Assembly: GCF_028288465.1 (NCBI RefSeq)
Contig: NZ_JAQBNR010000060.1
Location: 62,001-126,000, forward strand
Source of the DNA: Ferruginibacter sp.
GTDB taxonomy: Bacteria > Bacteroidota > Bacteroidia > Chitinophagales > Chitinophagaceae
Direction of reading: 5' to 3'
Length of the DNA: 64,000 bases
Within the stretch, counting starts at the first letter, position 1. Each line of letters starts with the position of its first letter. A program made the position numbers and the translations under genes. The notes under the pieces are model-generated. The model searched no databases. It worked only from the letters and a program-made list of their open reading frames with translations, and was not told the origin of the DNA. Of this stretch, positions 27,935 through 36,799 are shown in pieces.

Positions 27935-28315
27935 ATGAAGGTGCTAATTGTTGACAGCTCAATTGATATTATCGAACGGCTGGAAGAAATGCTTTCGGAA
28001 ACAACAATTGCCAGTACGGTATATACTGCAATTACATACGACGAAGCAATTCACCTTTATATCACGCATCAGCCAGATGCAGTTTTTCTGGACGAAGGGT
28101 TACCCGGTAATCATTCTATACAGCTACTGGCAGCTTTTAAACAATTGAAAAAAGATACTACGGTAATTATGATATCGATTATAGAGGATGCTGATAAAGA
28201 GGAGAAATGCCGTTTGCTGGGGGCTGATTTTTTTTGCGACCTGTACCATCATTACCAGGAAATACCGCAAATAATGTACAGCATCGTGGACAGCAGATTA
28301 AGACGGCCTTGTTAA
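27935..28315 (+). CDS. Degenerate response-regulator receiver
   Basis: The protein has 126 residues from the ATG at 27935; a TTG nine bases earlier is less likely. The fold reads as a receiver: VLIVDSSIDIIERLEEML, AVFLDEGLPGN with a candidate phospho-acceptor Asp53, and VIMISIIEDADKEEKCRLLGA. The acidic pocket is weak: after Asp7 come Ser8 and Ser9 instead of a second acidic residue. The invariant lysine near the end of strand five appears lost (ADFFCDLYHHYQ). It may be an unphosphorylated or atypically regulated receiver. It lies 156 bases after the NarL-type regulator and may be in the same transcript. Confidence 0.82.
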   Translation: MKVLIVDSSIDIIERLEEMLSETTIASTVYTAITYDEAIHLYITHQPDAVFLDEGLPGNHSIQLLAAFKQLKKDTTVIMISIIEDADKEEKCRLLGADFFCDLYHHYQEIPQIMYSIVDSRLRRPC

Positions 28316-28592
28316 ATTAATTACCACCATGAAAAGCCAGCTATACAAAAGGCATCAACTGTTAAAAACATTGCTGGGTTATTTACTCAGCCAAAGTTTA
28401 CGGTTGGTGCATTTTTTTAGTCTTCTTTTTATGCGGCGGACGGTGTACTGTAAAGTTAGCCGGACAAATAAATAGTGCACAATAAGCCTGCAGTTTGAAC
28501 CCCGCAGTTGTTGCTGGATGTTTGTTGTAGTTGGAACCGATGCTCCTCATGCGACCAAAGGGATTTTGTATTAAGTAAAGAAAAAGCAGCTT

Positions 28593-29021
28593 ATGAAACC
28601 ATTTCATATTTTACTGGTGGAAGACAATGAAGGTGATATCCTGATTGCAACAGAAGCAATTGAACAGATGGGGCGGGTAAATAAAATCAGCATTACCAGG
28701 GACGGGGATGAGGCAATTAAATTTTTAGCAATCATACTGGATGCTGCAATTAAAAATTTACCAGATATTATATTACTGGATATTAATTTGCCAAAAAAGA
28801 ATGGTTATGAAGTGTTGGAATTTATAAAAAGAAACGAGCACTTAAAACATATTCCGGTTATTGTGCTCAGTACCTCCTCTAATCCAAAGGATGTTCGCAG
28901 AGCCTATAACCAACATGCCAATTGTTTTATCACCAAGCCGGATGAGATAAGTGACTACTTTAAGATAATGCATGCCATTGAAAATTTTTGGCTTAGCCTG
29001 GTTAAACTAACAGTCAGTTAA
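28593..29021 (+). CDS. Stand-alone response regulator (Rcp1-like receiver)
   Basis: The protein has 142 residues, a single receiver of the Rcp1-like subgroup with a longer helix-3/strand-3 loop. It has FHILLVEDNEGD (acidic pair), phospho-acceptor Asp63 in IILLDINLPKKNG, IPVIVLSTSS and lysine in CFITKPDE. All catalytic residues are present, unlike the preceding receiver. No kinase is adjacent; the kinase at 24.5 kb already has its own regulator, so crosstalk or a distant phosphodonor is likely. Rcp1-type receivers often pair with bacteriophytochrome-like kinases. Confidence 0.9.
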   Translation: MKPFHILLVEDNEGDILIATEAIEQMGRVNKISITRDGDEAIKFLAIILDAAIKNLPDIILLDINLPKKNGYEVLEFIKRNEHLKHIPVIVLSTSSNPKDVRRAYNQHANCFITKPDEISDYFKIMHAIENFWLSLVKLTVS

Positions 29022-29346
29022 TTGGCAGCGGTGTATGTTGTGAGTTGGCACCCCTGTGCACACTGTTGCAATTCAACTGTATGAGGCCATACAAAAGTGT
29101 TTGTAATTTTTTTGGACCAGCTTTAAACAGCTGGTACTCTTTTTAAAACCGATTGCATTATCCAAAATGGCCATCAGCGGTGTTTTAAGCCTGATAACAC
29201 TTGCTTACCTCTAAAACCCTTGCTGATGCCTTTTGGTAGTGTATTACAATTCCGCTCTTTCTACCTCCCTGATTTTACCGTCCGTCATATCTTGTTTTAG
29301 ATAATGAACTCCGTATATTTAGCATTCAAAAAATAAACCTGTAAAA
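29022..29346. other. Intergenic gap of about 325 bases
   Basis: This holds the promoter described at 29292-29321. Otherwise I recognise nothing in it. Confidence 0.4.
29292..29321 (+). promoter_or_regulatory. Bacteroidota-type promoter (TTG-N19-TATATTTA)
   Basis: TTG at 29292-29294 and TATATTTA at 29314-29321 are exactly 19 bases apart. This matches the Bacteroidota housekeeping promoter (TTG, 19-21 bases, TAnnTTTG) at all but the last base of the -7 box. The lipoprotein gene starts 25 bases downstream, so a short leader is predicted. Confidence 0.5.
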
Positions 29347-29826
29347 ATGACCCAATACACTAAGCTAATGTGCGGCCTTGTCAGTTGTGCAACACTGCTG
29401 CTAGCCTGCGAAACAAGAAAACAATCAGATGCCGTTCACCAAACCGCCCTGCCCATTATTGGTACCTGGCAACTAATCTCCGGCACCACAATTGAAAAAG
29501 GCGATACCACGGTTACCTGGTATACCAAAAATGTATCCTTCATTAAAATCATCAACGATACCCACTTTGCTTTTTTAAAACACGATCTTACCAAAGGCAA
29601 AGACTCAACGGCTTCTTTTGGTGCAGGAGGCGGCCACTATTCGCTTAAAGACAGCACTTATACGGAGCACCTGGAATATTGCAACGACCGGGAATGGGAG
29701 GGCAATGATTTCCCTTTCACCATTACAATACAAAATGATACCCTTGTTCAGCAGGGAATAGAAACGGTGGAAGGAGCCGGCATTAACCGCCTTAATATTG
29801 AACGTTATGTCAGGTTAAAAAAGTAA
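29347..29826 (+). CDS. Lipocalin-like lipoprotein
   Basis: The protein has 159 residues. A lipobox (TLLLAC, Cys21) predicts a lipid-anchored envelope protein. The mature part opens with PIIGTWQLISGTTIEKGDTT, the GxW motif that starts lipocalin-like barrels, and ends with short beta strands (NIERYVRLKK). Ligand and role are unknown. It is preceded by a recognisable promoter and followed by the PIG-L gene 76 bases later, so it may be co-transcribed with that gene. Confidence 0.78.
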   Translation: MTQYTKLMCGLVSCATLLLACETRKQSDAVHQTALPIIGTWQLISGTTIEKGDTTVTWYTKNVSFIKIINDTHFAFLKHDLTKGKDSTASFGAGGGHYSLKDSTYTEHLEYCNDREWEGNDFPFTITIQNDTLVQQGIETVEGAGINRLNIERYVRLKK

Positions 29827-29902
29827 CTGCAGTTATGGTACATCTTAAGTCACTTACCATTTTATCAGTTGATACAAATTACCAACCATCAACAACCTGC
29901 AT

Positions 29903-30796
29903 ATGAAAAAATTATTTTCCTGTATTTTCTGTGTGCTGTTTTATACCATCATCACAACAGCGCAAACAGGACCGCGGGTGCTTGTAGTAAATGCGCACCC
30001 CGATGATGAAACAAGTTTCCCGGTTATACTCTACAAAATAACACATGAACTGAAAGGCACGGTGGACCTGGCGTTGATTACAGATGGCCAGGGCGGTTTT
30101 AACGGATCAGAACTGGGTTCAGTATATTACAAACTCAACCTCACCGACTCCACAGTAGGCCGGGCCGAGCTTCCCCGCATCAGGAAAAAAGAGATGATGG
30201 AAGCAGGCGATATAATGGGCTTTCGCAACTATTATTTTTTCGATCAGCGGGATGATTATTATAATTTAAACCCCGTGCCGTATGTTAGCGGGCAAAACTG
30301 GGATGTGCCTTTTATTGAAAAAAAGCTGGACCAGATTCTCGCCGCACAGCCTTATGATTTTATAATTACCATGCTGCCATATGCAGGGCAACACGGCCAT
30401 CATAAAACGGCCGCCATCATGGCATTAAGAGCATTAAAAAGATACAAGGGCAATCACAGGCCAGTGATACTTGCAGGCAGCACCTACCTGGATGAAAAGC
30501 CGGAAGATTTTACCATGCTGGAAGGTTTCCCGGAAACTGCCATGAAGAAAAATGCGCCCTCATTTTACCTGGATGTAGCCACACATTTTGGCAAGGGCAA
30601 ACAGGTATCTTATAAAGTGATTGCCCAATGGGTAATTGCCGCCTACAAGTCGCAGGGCGATATGCAGGAGAATCCGCTTTATAAGGGCGATAAAGAAACC
30701 TTCCGGCTTTTTGATATAAATGATGATGCTGCCATGCCAAAAACGAAGCAACTTTTTGACCAGCTAACAAAAAGCGGTTTCTCTTCAAATCAATAA
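29903..30796 (+). CDS. Secreted PIG-L/LmbE family deacetylase
   Basis: The protein has 297 residues with a signal peptide ending ITTAQ. The zinc-binding AHPDDE motif (His32, Asp35) is near the start and the third ligand lies in GQHGHHKTA. LALITDGQGGFNG and RKKEMMEAGDIMGF fit PIG-L enzymes, which remove acetyl groups from N-acetylglucosamine-containing compounds. Secretion suggests it acts on extracellular glycans or small glycosides. The closest functional subgroup cannot be read from the sequence. Confidence 0.9.
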   Translation: MKKLFSCIFCVLFYTIITTAQTGPRVLVVNAHPDDETSFPVILYKITHELKGTVDLALITDGQGGFNGSELGSVYYKLNLTDSTVGRAELPRIRKKEMMEAGDIMGFRNYYFFDQRDDYYNLNPVPYVSGQNWDVPFIEKKLDQILAAQPYDFIITMLPYAGQHGHHKTAAIMALRALKRYKGNHRPVILAGSTYLDEKPEDFTMLEGFPETAMKKNAPSFYLDVATHFGKGKQVSYKVIAQWVIAAYKSQGDMQENPLYKGDKETFRLFDINDDAAMPKTKQLFDQLTKSGFSSNQ

Positions 30797-31040
30797 AATA
30801 TTTGTCCAGGCAAAGAAGTCATGGGAAAATGCTTGCGATTTGTCCTCCACGGCAGATCACCTGCTTGTACATTTCTTCCTTGTTGTGCGCTCTTACATTG
30901 AAGGCTGCCCCTGATTTCAACGGCAAACAATAATTTTTTTAAAACAAAATAAAGCATCGCTTCCCGGTAAAAAATCACCGCACGGTTCGCTTGCATTCGC
31001 AATATTTTATAGTTAACTTAAGTGTCTAAAACAAACGATC

Positions 31041-31544
31041 ATGGCACTTAACGCATACTTGAAATTAACGGGTCAAAAGCAAGGTGAAATAAAAGGAAGT
31101 GTAACACAAAAAGGCCGGGAAGGAAAAATAATGGTGATTGCTGTAACGCACGAAGTATTTTCGCCCAGGGACCCGTCCAGCGGCTTACCTACGGGTAAAA
31201 GACAACACCGGCCCTTCATCATTACAAAAGAATTAGATAAAAGCACTCCACTGCTTTTTAATGCTTTGGTGAACAATGAAAACATCACTAGTTGGGAGCT
31301 TCAGTTTTTTACACCACATATACAGGCTGGAACCGGCGCTGCGGGCATGGAGGTAAATCACTATACAGTGCGCTTAACCAATGCCAACATCATGGATATA
31401 AAAAGTGTGATGCTCAACAATAAAAATTTCGAGCTGGCCAAATTTGCCGAATACGAAGAAGTGGCATTTACTTACCAAAAGATACAATGGACCTGGGTAA
31501 ATGGCAATATTGTTGCCGAAGATTCCTGGACCGAAACTACTTAA
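31041..31544 (+). CDS. hcp: Hcp-family type VI secretion tube protein, orphan
   Basis: The protein has 167 residues and no signal peptide. It has the order of the Hcp/TssD family: AYLKLTGQKQGEIKGSVTQK, KIMVIAVTHEVFSPRD, RQHRPFIITKELDKSTPLLF, ENITSWELQFFTPH and NHYTVRLTNANIMDI. Hcp forms stacked hexameric rings of the type VI tube and can carry effectors. No sheath, baseplate, membrane-complex or VgrG gene lies within this window, so this is a stand-alone copy. It may be secreted by an apparatus encoded elsewhere or have been co-opted. Long gaps on both sides suggest independent expression. The family call is firm; the role is inferred. Confidence 0.9.
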   Translation: MALNAYLKLTGQKQGEIKGSVTQKGREGKIMVIAVTHEVFSPRDPSSGLPTGKRQHRPFIITKELDKSTPLLFNALVNNENITSWELQFFTPHIQAGTGAAGMEVNHYTVRLTNANIMDIKSVMLNNKNFELAKFAEYEEVAFTYQKIQWTWVNGNIVAEDSWTETT

Positions 31545-31968
31545 ATTGTTAGTGCCGGCAGACAGTCCGCAGATCCACCGGCATGTAATAACACAGCATA
31601 TACAAACCTAACTTGCAACTGTATATTTAAGAAAATCCTGTTAGTATTGTATGATGCAATACCCGGTAACAGGGTTATCCTGGTGGCGTATATGCGTTTC
31701 CGGTAGTACGCCCTGGTGGCAGTGAAAGACATGTGCTGGTTGCAAATATTGCCTGCTAAATAAATCTTCCAATAATCAATTTCGCATAGCAAATCTGGCA
31801 ACCATATTTGTGCCGTTTCCCCTATCTTTTTACATACATAACGGTAATGCATATACGCTGTATATCGGATCATTCACGAAAACCTGATCTTCGATTGACT
31901 AAGCGATTGGCTAAGTTGCGGGTAAACATAAAATTGTATCTTCCCTATAGCTAATAAAAACGCCACCC
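31545..31968. other. Intergenic gap, about 420 bases
   Basis: A weak 6-base inverted repeat (TGCCGG/CCGGCA, about 31552-31583) follows the Hcp stop without a T-tract. A 110-codon minus-strand frame (31541-31873) has no recognised feature and is not called. A weak promoter-like TATCTTCC at 31937-31944, 18 bases after a TTG, precedes the transporter gene. Confidence 0.35.
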
Positions 31969-33294
31969 ATGCCGGATCAATTACCAAAGGAAAATAAATT
32001 AGGATTATGGACCAGCACTTCGCTGGTTGTTGGCAATATGATTGGTGCCGGTGTTTTTTTAATGCCTGCCACGCTTGCATCCTATGGCAGCATCAGTTTA
32101 GTTGGATGGGTGTTTGCAACTGCCGGCGCTTTTTTACTCGCAAAAGTGTTCAGTAATTTAAGTAAGCTGATGCCACTGGCAGATGGCGGTCCCTATGCAT
32201 ATTCCCGCGAAGGCCTGGGCGATTTTGCCGGCTTCCTTGTAGCCTGGGGTTACTGGATTTCCATCTGGTGCACCAATGCTGCCATCGCAGTTTCACTGGT
32301 AAGTGCGCTAAGTACTTTTTTTCCAATGCTGGCTACCAATTCACTTGCAGCCATTGCAACAGGATTAGGTACTATCTGGTTGCTCACCTGGGTTAATTCA
32401 TTGGGTATTGTCACTTCCGGTGTGGTACAACTCGTTACAACCGTGCTTAAAATAATTCCCCTGTTGGCAGTGGCCATTGGTGGTTTATTTTTTTTAAAGA
32501 TCAGCTATTTTTTGCCTTTCAATACCAGCGGCACTTCCTCAATAGCTGCCATTACCGCTACTACAGCTTTTACGTTCTTTGCTTTTACGGGTCTTGAATG
32601 CGCTACCATTCCCTCGGGCAGTGTAAATAATCCTGAAAAAACAATTTCCCGTGCCACCATGCTGGGAACCGGTCTGGCGGCCATTATCTATATACTGAGC
32701 ACAGTGAGTGTAATGGGTATGATTCCTGCCGGTAAACTATCGCATTCCTTAACGCCGTTTGCAGATACTGCCGTTTTATTATGGGGCAGCAGCGCCCGGT
32801 ACTGGGTCAGCGGCGGCGTGGCCATCGCTGCATTCGGTGCACTGAATGGGTGGATTTTGATACAGGGCCAAACGCCCTATGCCATTTCAAAAGACAAATT
32901 ATTCCCGGCCATTTTTGGTAAGGTGAATAAAAAAGGTGTGCCCATAGCCGGCATTGTAATCGGCAGCGTACTCGTAAGTATATTGATGATTATGAATTAC
33001 ACCAAAGGACTGGCAGAACAATTTAAGTTCCTGCTCCTGCTTACAACCATCACCGTGCTGATATCCTATCTTTTTTCAACCGTAGCTTATGTGCTGATTA
33101 AATTACAAAGGAAATTAACTCCGGCGTCCGGCCATTGGCCAGCCACCATCCTGCTCGCCTCATTGACCTTTTTATTTTCATTGTGGGCCATAGGCGGCTC
33201 CGGCCAGGAACCTGTGTACTGGGGATTTATCCTGATATTGGCAGGACTGCCTTTTTATGCTATGATACTTTGGAAGAAAGGAAAACAGTTATAA
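31969..33294 (+). CDS. APC-superfamily amino-acid/polyamine transporter (AdiC-like)
   Basis: The protein has 441 residues and about 12 hydrophobic segments. The first carries VVGNMIGAGVFLMPATL, the unwound-helix motif of APC antiporters. GGPYAYSREGLGDFAGFLVAWGYW, TAFTFFAFTGLECATIPSG and NGWILIQGQTPYAISKD are placed as in the arginine/agmatine and related exchangers. It sits in the inner membrane and should move an amino acid or polyamine. The substrate is not evident because no metabolic partner gene is adjacent. The stop codon lies inside a heptamer repeat array. Confidence 0.9.
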   Translation: MPDQLPKENKLGLWTSTSLVVGNMIGAGVFLMPATLASYGSISLVGWVFATAGAFLLAKVFSNLSKLMPLADGGPYAYSREGLGDFAGFLVAWGYWISIWCTNAAIAVSLVSALSTFFPMLATNSLAAIATGLGTIWLLTWVNSLGIVTSGVVQLVTTVLKIIPLLAVAIGGLFFLKISYFLPFNTSGTSSIAAITATTAFTFFAFTGLECATIPSGSVNNPEKTISRATMLGTGLAAIIYILSTVSVMGMIPAGKLSHSLTPFADTAVLLWGSSARYWVSGGVAIAAFGALNGWILIQGQTPYAISKDKLFPAIFGKVNKKGVPIAGIVIGSVLVSILMIMNYTKGLAEQFKFLLLLTTITVLISYLFSTVAYVLIKLQRKLTPASGHWPATILLASLTFLFSLWAIGGSGQEPVYWGFILILAGLPFYAMILWKKGKQL

Positions 33295-33322
33295 GTTATG
33301 GGTTATAAGTTATAAGTTGAAA
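33288..33322 (+). repeat. Heptanucleotide tandem repeat (GTTATAA units)
   Basis: Five units in register (GTTATAA, GTTATGG, GTTATAA, GTTATAA, GTTGAAA) start inside the last codons of the transporter gene and continue past its stop. Their expansion would not alter the protein much because the stop is in the first unit. Confidence 0.75.
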
Positions 33323-33362
33323 GCTTGCACTTGCTCCATGTTTGCCCTTTACAGCAGGGGCT

Positions 33363-33472
33363 TACTTTTGAATTTTTATTTTTAATTTTTTTTCAATTAC
33401 ATGCAAGCAATTTCGAAAACTCCATCGATGCTCAGCTTTTTTTATTTTCGAATTTTTACTTTTGAATTTTAA
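33363..33472. repeat. Direct repeat of an AT-rich 16-mer
   Basis: TACTTTTGAATTTTTA at 33363-33378 recurs with one change (TACTTTTGAATTTTAA) at 33457-33472, just before the end of the GH3 gene. The role is unknown; it may derive from slippage in an AT-rich intergenic spacer. Confidence 0.55.
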
Positions 33473-33478
33473 CTTCCG

Positions 33479-35803
33479 CTACTTCTTCGTATACTTCAGC
33501 GTCCTCGCATCTTTTATTACACCTTTGAAATTCATTCCAAACCCAAAATCATACACATGGCCGGCGGCATCTTTGTAGCATTGCATATCCAGCGGCACAT
33601 CTTCTTTTTGCTTTTCTACCGTTTGCATATTGGCCGGCATTTGCATGGGCAATAATCCAGATGGCACTGCTTTGCCGGTTAATATGTCCAATATCGCCTG
33701 GTCCTGTACACCAAAGTTGATTAAGATAGCGCTGGCATTTTTCTCGAACTCAGCAAACACCATCGGGTTGCTTACGTTTACGGAAACAATCACCGGCTTG
33801 CCTTTCATCTTTACGTAAGTGTCATTCACCATGGCCAGATCGGTGATGTTGATGGCCTTAATACTTTTGTCTTTGTAACTGCGGTTGGTAAAGTTTTCAA
33901 ACTGGTCACCACCTGCGAGGCTGACTGCCCTTGCATCAGCAGCCTTGTATTCACCATACTGCAAACTAATGGGCAGGTAACCATTTCCACCAGCTTTCAC
34001 ATCTTCGCTGTTATAACCATTACCACTGTTGGGGCTGGCAATAAACACCAAAGCATAATCCGCTTCTTCGGGGTTATCGGTGGTGTTGAAATACTTCTTT
34101 ACAATGTTCATGTTAACGGGGTAGTCGAGTTTTTCCGGCGTTTCCATTCCCAAAAAATTTCGTCCCGCAGGCGTGAATTTTTTCGGTAGATACACTGTTT
34201 TCTGTTTTTGTAATGGCAATACCTTATTGCTGTTTTTCAGCAGCACCATCGACTTTAGCTGGGCATCATACCCTGCTTTCATAAACGCGGCATTGCCTAC
34301 TGTATTTTTAGAAGCCTCCGCATCAAGGTAAGGATTTTCAAATAAGCCGGTGTGAAAAATATTGGTTAGCAGGCGCACGGCAGATGCTTCAAAACGGGCA
34401 CGCATAAATGCTTCTCCATGTTCTTTTACACCCATGTTGTATGCATCAATTACAGGTACTGCATCATTGTTGCCGCCGAACTGGTCTACACCCGCCATCA
34501 GAATTTTATAATGTCTTTGCGCAACAGATAATTTTTCTGTACCCCATGATTTACCGGTGATAAAAAGATCTACCGCCGCTTCATCACCTGTTACCAGCCA
34601 GTCAGTACAAACAACGCCATCATAATGGTATTTTTTACGCAGCAGATCAGTAATGATGTACGAATTGTAGTTGTTGGCAACCTTGTCGTGGTTCTTAATA
34701 TCCTGGTTAACTGAAATAGTATAATAGGGCATTACGGCAGAAGCCTTTGCCGTTTTGCCATTCAGCTTAAAAGCGCCTTCAGTAAAAGGCGTAAAATGCT
34801 GGCTGAAATTACTACCTGGATAAACCGCATATTTACCAAAGCCATAATGGGCATCTCTTCCCCCCTCTCCGCTGCCGCCGCCCGGCCAGTGTTTCACCAT
34901 GGCGTTTACACTATTGTATCCCCAGCCACCACTAATTTCTTTATCTCCAAACGAAGTTTGAAATCCGTCGATATAGGCCCGGGCCATATCTGCAGCCAGT
35001 TTCGGATGTTCGCCAAACGTGCCGCTGAACCTGTTCCAGCGGGGCTCCGTCGCCATATCTACTTGTGGAGATAAAGCCGTTGCAATACCCATGGCCCTGT
35101 ATTCCAGTGCTGCAATGTGTCCAAAATTTTTCACCACACTGGGGTCGAAAGTAGCAGCTAATCCAAGCGAACCTGGCCACATGGAGATAGCACCGCCGGC
35201 ACCTGCGTTGAATTCTGCATTGGCAACTGTTCCATGCCTTGGGTCGGAACTGTTGTTGGCCGGAATACCCAGGCCAATGCCCTCCGTCAAGGCCTGTATG
35301 TTGTTGTTCCATTGCACAGCCACTTCCGGACTTTGTACCGATGTTACGAGCACATGCCGGACATTATCTTTCGTTAAAAAATCCTTTTGCTGATCGGTTA
35401 AATCGCTGGCAGCAGCGCCGCTTTCAGGAAAAGATTTTCCGTTGTACGTTCCGGCAAAAATACCCTTCGCCGGGCTTGGAACAGGCTGGTGCCTGCTGTA
35501 CAGCATAAGACCTGCAATTTGTTCAATGGTCATCTGCGCTGCGAGGTCCTTTGCACGAAAAGCTACCGGCAAACGCCAGTCTTCGTATTGATCCAGCTTG
35601 CCGTTTTTATTGAGATCCTTAAACGCCAGTCCATTCACCGTAATTAATTTTACTCCTGAGGTAGTGGAATAACCCAGCGTTTGTCCTTTAGGGTTAGTAA
35701 CGGTACTGATGGTACCATTTATTTTTTCGCTCCATTGCTGGGCTTGCAGGCGGGATGTTTGCAGCAAACAAATTGCGGCAAAGCAGATCGTTGATTTTTT
35801 CAT
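33479..35803 (-). CDS. Beta-glucosidase-type glycoside hydrolase family 3
   Basis: The protein has 774 residues with a signal peptide ending SRLQAQ. After a short calcium-loop-like stretch (FKDLNKNGKLDQYEDWR) the GH3 barrel runs to about residue 500. It has NNSSDPRHGTVANAEF, LSPQVDMATEPRWNR, AMVKHWPGGGSGEGGRDAH (substrate-binding Lys304-His305) and GVVCTDW, where Asp401 is the nucleophile by family alignment. The C-terminal alpha/beta sandwich (SMVLLKNSNKVLPL, PVIVSVNVSNPMVF) completes a two-domain retaining enzyme. It should release beta-linked glucose or a related sugar in the periplasm. It is monocistronic, convergent with the transporter gene. Confidence 0.94.
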   Translation of the reverse strand: MKKSTICFAAICLLQTSRLQAQQWSEKINGTISTVTNPKGQTLGYSTTSGVKLITVNGLAFKDLNKNGKLDQYEDWRLPVAFRAKDLAAQMTIEQIAGLMLYSRHQPVPSPAKGIFAGTYNGKSFPESGAAASDLTDQQKDFLTKDNVRHVLVTSVQSPEVAVQWNNNIQALTEGIGLGIPANNSSDPRHGTVANAEFNAGAGGAISMWPGSLGLAATFDPSVVKNFGHIAALEYRAMGIATALSPQVDMATEPRWNRFSGTFGEHPKLAADMARAYIDGFQTSFGDKEISGGWGYNSVNAMVKHWPGGGSGEGGRDAHYGFGKYAVYPGSNFSQHFTPFTEGAFKLNGKTAKASAVMPYYTISVNQDIKNHDKVANNYNSYIITDLLRKKYHYDGVVCTDWLVTGDEAAVDLFITGKSWGTEKLSVAQRHYKILMAGVDQFGGNNDAVPVIDAYNMGVKEHGEAFMRARFEASAVRLLTNIFHTGLFENPYLDAEASKNTVGNAAFMKAGYDAQLKSMVLLKNSNKVLPLQKQKTVYLPKKFTPAGRNFLGMETPEKLDYPVNMNIVKKYFNTTDNPEEADYALVFIASPNSGNGYNSEDVKAGGNGYLPISLQYGEYKAADARAVSLAGGDQFENFTNRSYKDKSIKAINITDLAMVNDTYVKMKGKPVIVSVNVSNPMVFAEFEKNASAILINFGVQDQAILDILTGKAVPSGLLPMQMPANMQTVEKQKEDVPLDMQCYKDAAGHVYDFGFGMNFKGVIKDARTLKYTKK

Positions 35804-36054
35804 GGCTATTGCGGGTGTTGGTAATGTTGTGCAATTATTAAAAAACGCTGTTAAATTACTACAATTTTCTACACCTTACTATTAAATGGTTGCGTGAGCA
35901 TATACAAAATTCTTTTTGTTGACTGAGCTTGTTACCACCTCAGAATCATTCCTAATGGAGGTTTAAGGATGCATTATAAATGAAATTGGCTTTGCACGCA
36001 GGGTTCACATCAGGCTAGTTGAAGACAAGTGTAAATAAAACAATGGATCAGTTT

Positions 36055-36798
36055 TCATATCCCCGTATACCAGGACCATCCACTATCCCCCATATCCACA
36101 AATTCATCTGACACGACAATGCGTTGCAGGTACTTCACACTCTTGTACCCAATCTGCCTTTCTACCCGAAGGCGAAGCGGCGCACCATGTGGTAGAGGCA
36201 AGCTGCTGCCATTCATCGCATAGGCTAAGATTGTTTGAGGATGCAATGCGTCCAGCATATCGATGCTCTCCATGTAGCCATCGTACGCATAAAAATTGAC
36301 AAAGCGTGCGGTAGACAAAATACCGGCATGATGGAGTAACAGGGTTAGTGGCACACCGGTCCATTCACCAATGGCAGACCAGCCTTCTTCACAATTGTGC
36401 CGCGTAATTTGTGTACGGGCAGGAAATTGTTGCAGATCATCAAGCGAGTACAATCCGGGCTTTGCTACTTTACCTTCTACCGAAAGACGCCAGTCGCTGA
36501 ATGTACTTGTATTCAACCGGCTGTATGCTTCACTGAACGTGGGCGTTGATTTATCTGCCGGATTGGTAGTACCTGTCGCAGGGAACGAGGACAGTTCATG
36601 ATGGCCATATTCTTTTGCGAGTGATTGTCCCGGCAATAAGGAACGTTGTGCAACATAGGTGAGTGCATCACCCATGCGCAGCAGGTTGCCATAAGTTGGA
36701 GGTAACTTTTTCGAACAGCCGGGCAGTAACAAACCTCCGAGCGAACCGAGCCCGGTAATGATGGCAGTACGCCGTGTAAGTAAATGTTTTCTTTTCAT
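36055..36798 (-). CDS. Molybdopterin-dependent oxidoreductase (sulfite oxidase/MsrP-like)
   Basis: The protein has 247 residues. The ATG at 36798 lies just after the stop of the upstream cytochrome b gene, so the two are translationally coupled; a TTG at 36810 is less likely. The N-terminus combines a twin-arginine-like sequence (LTRRTAIITG) with a lipobox (LLPGC, Cys28), suggesting Tat export and a lipid anchor. The molybdopterin domain shows WRLSVEGKVAKPGLYSLDDL and RHNCEEGWSAIGEWTGVPL, where Cys136 is the expected molybdenum ligand. This family includes sulfite oxidases and methionine sulfoxide reductases; the substrate is undetermined. No C-terminal dimerisation domain is present. Electrons should pass to or from the partner cytochrome b. 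Confidence 0.9.
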   Translation of the reverse strand: MKRKHLLTRRTAIITGLGSLGGLLLPGCSKKLPPTYGNLLRMGDALTYVAQRSLLPGQSLAKEYGHHELSSFPATGTTNPADKSTPTFSEAYSRLNTSTFSDWRLSVEGKVAKPGLYSLDDLQQFPARTQITRHNCEEGWSAIGEWTGVPLTLLLHHAGILSTARFVNFYAYDGYMESIDMLDALHPQTILAYAMNGSSLPLPHGAPLRLRVERQIGYKSVKYLQRIVVSDEFVDMGDSGWSWYTGI

Positions 36799-36799
36799 A

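Noticed and set aside
28398..28607. Minus-strand frame of 69 codons overlapping the Rcp1-like regulator start
   Set aside because: It overlaps the 5' end of a certain gene and shows no family features.
31552..31583. TGCCGG/CCGGCA inverted repeat after the Hcp gene
   Set aside because: Only six paired bases with a long loop and no T-tract, so it was not called a terminator.
31541..31873. Minus-strand frame of 110 codons between Hcp and the transporter
   Set aside because: No family motif; rich in Tyr and Arg without secondary-structure pattern, and it overlaps the end of the Hcp gene.
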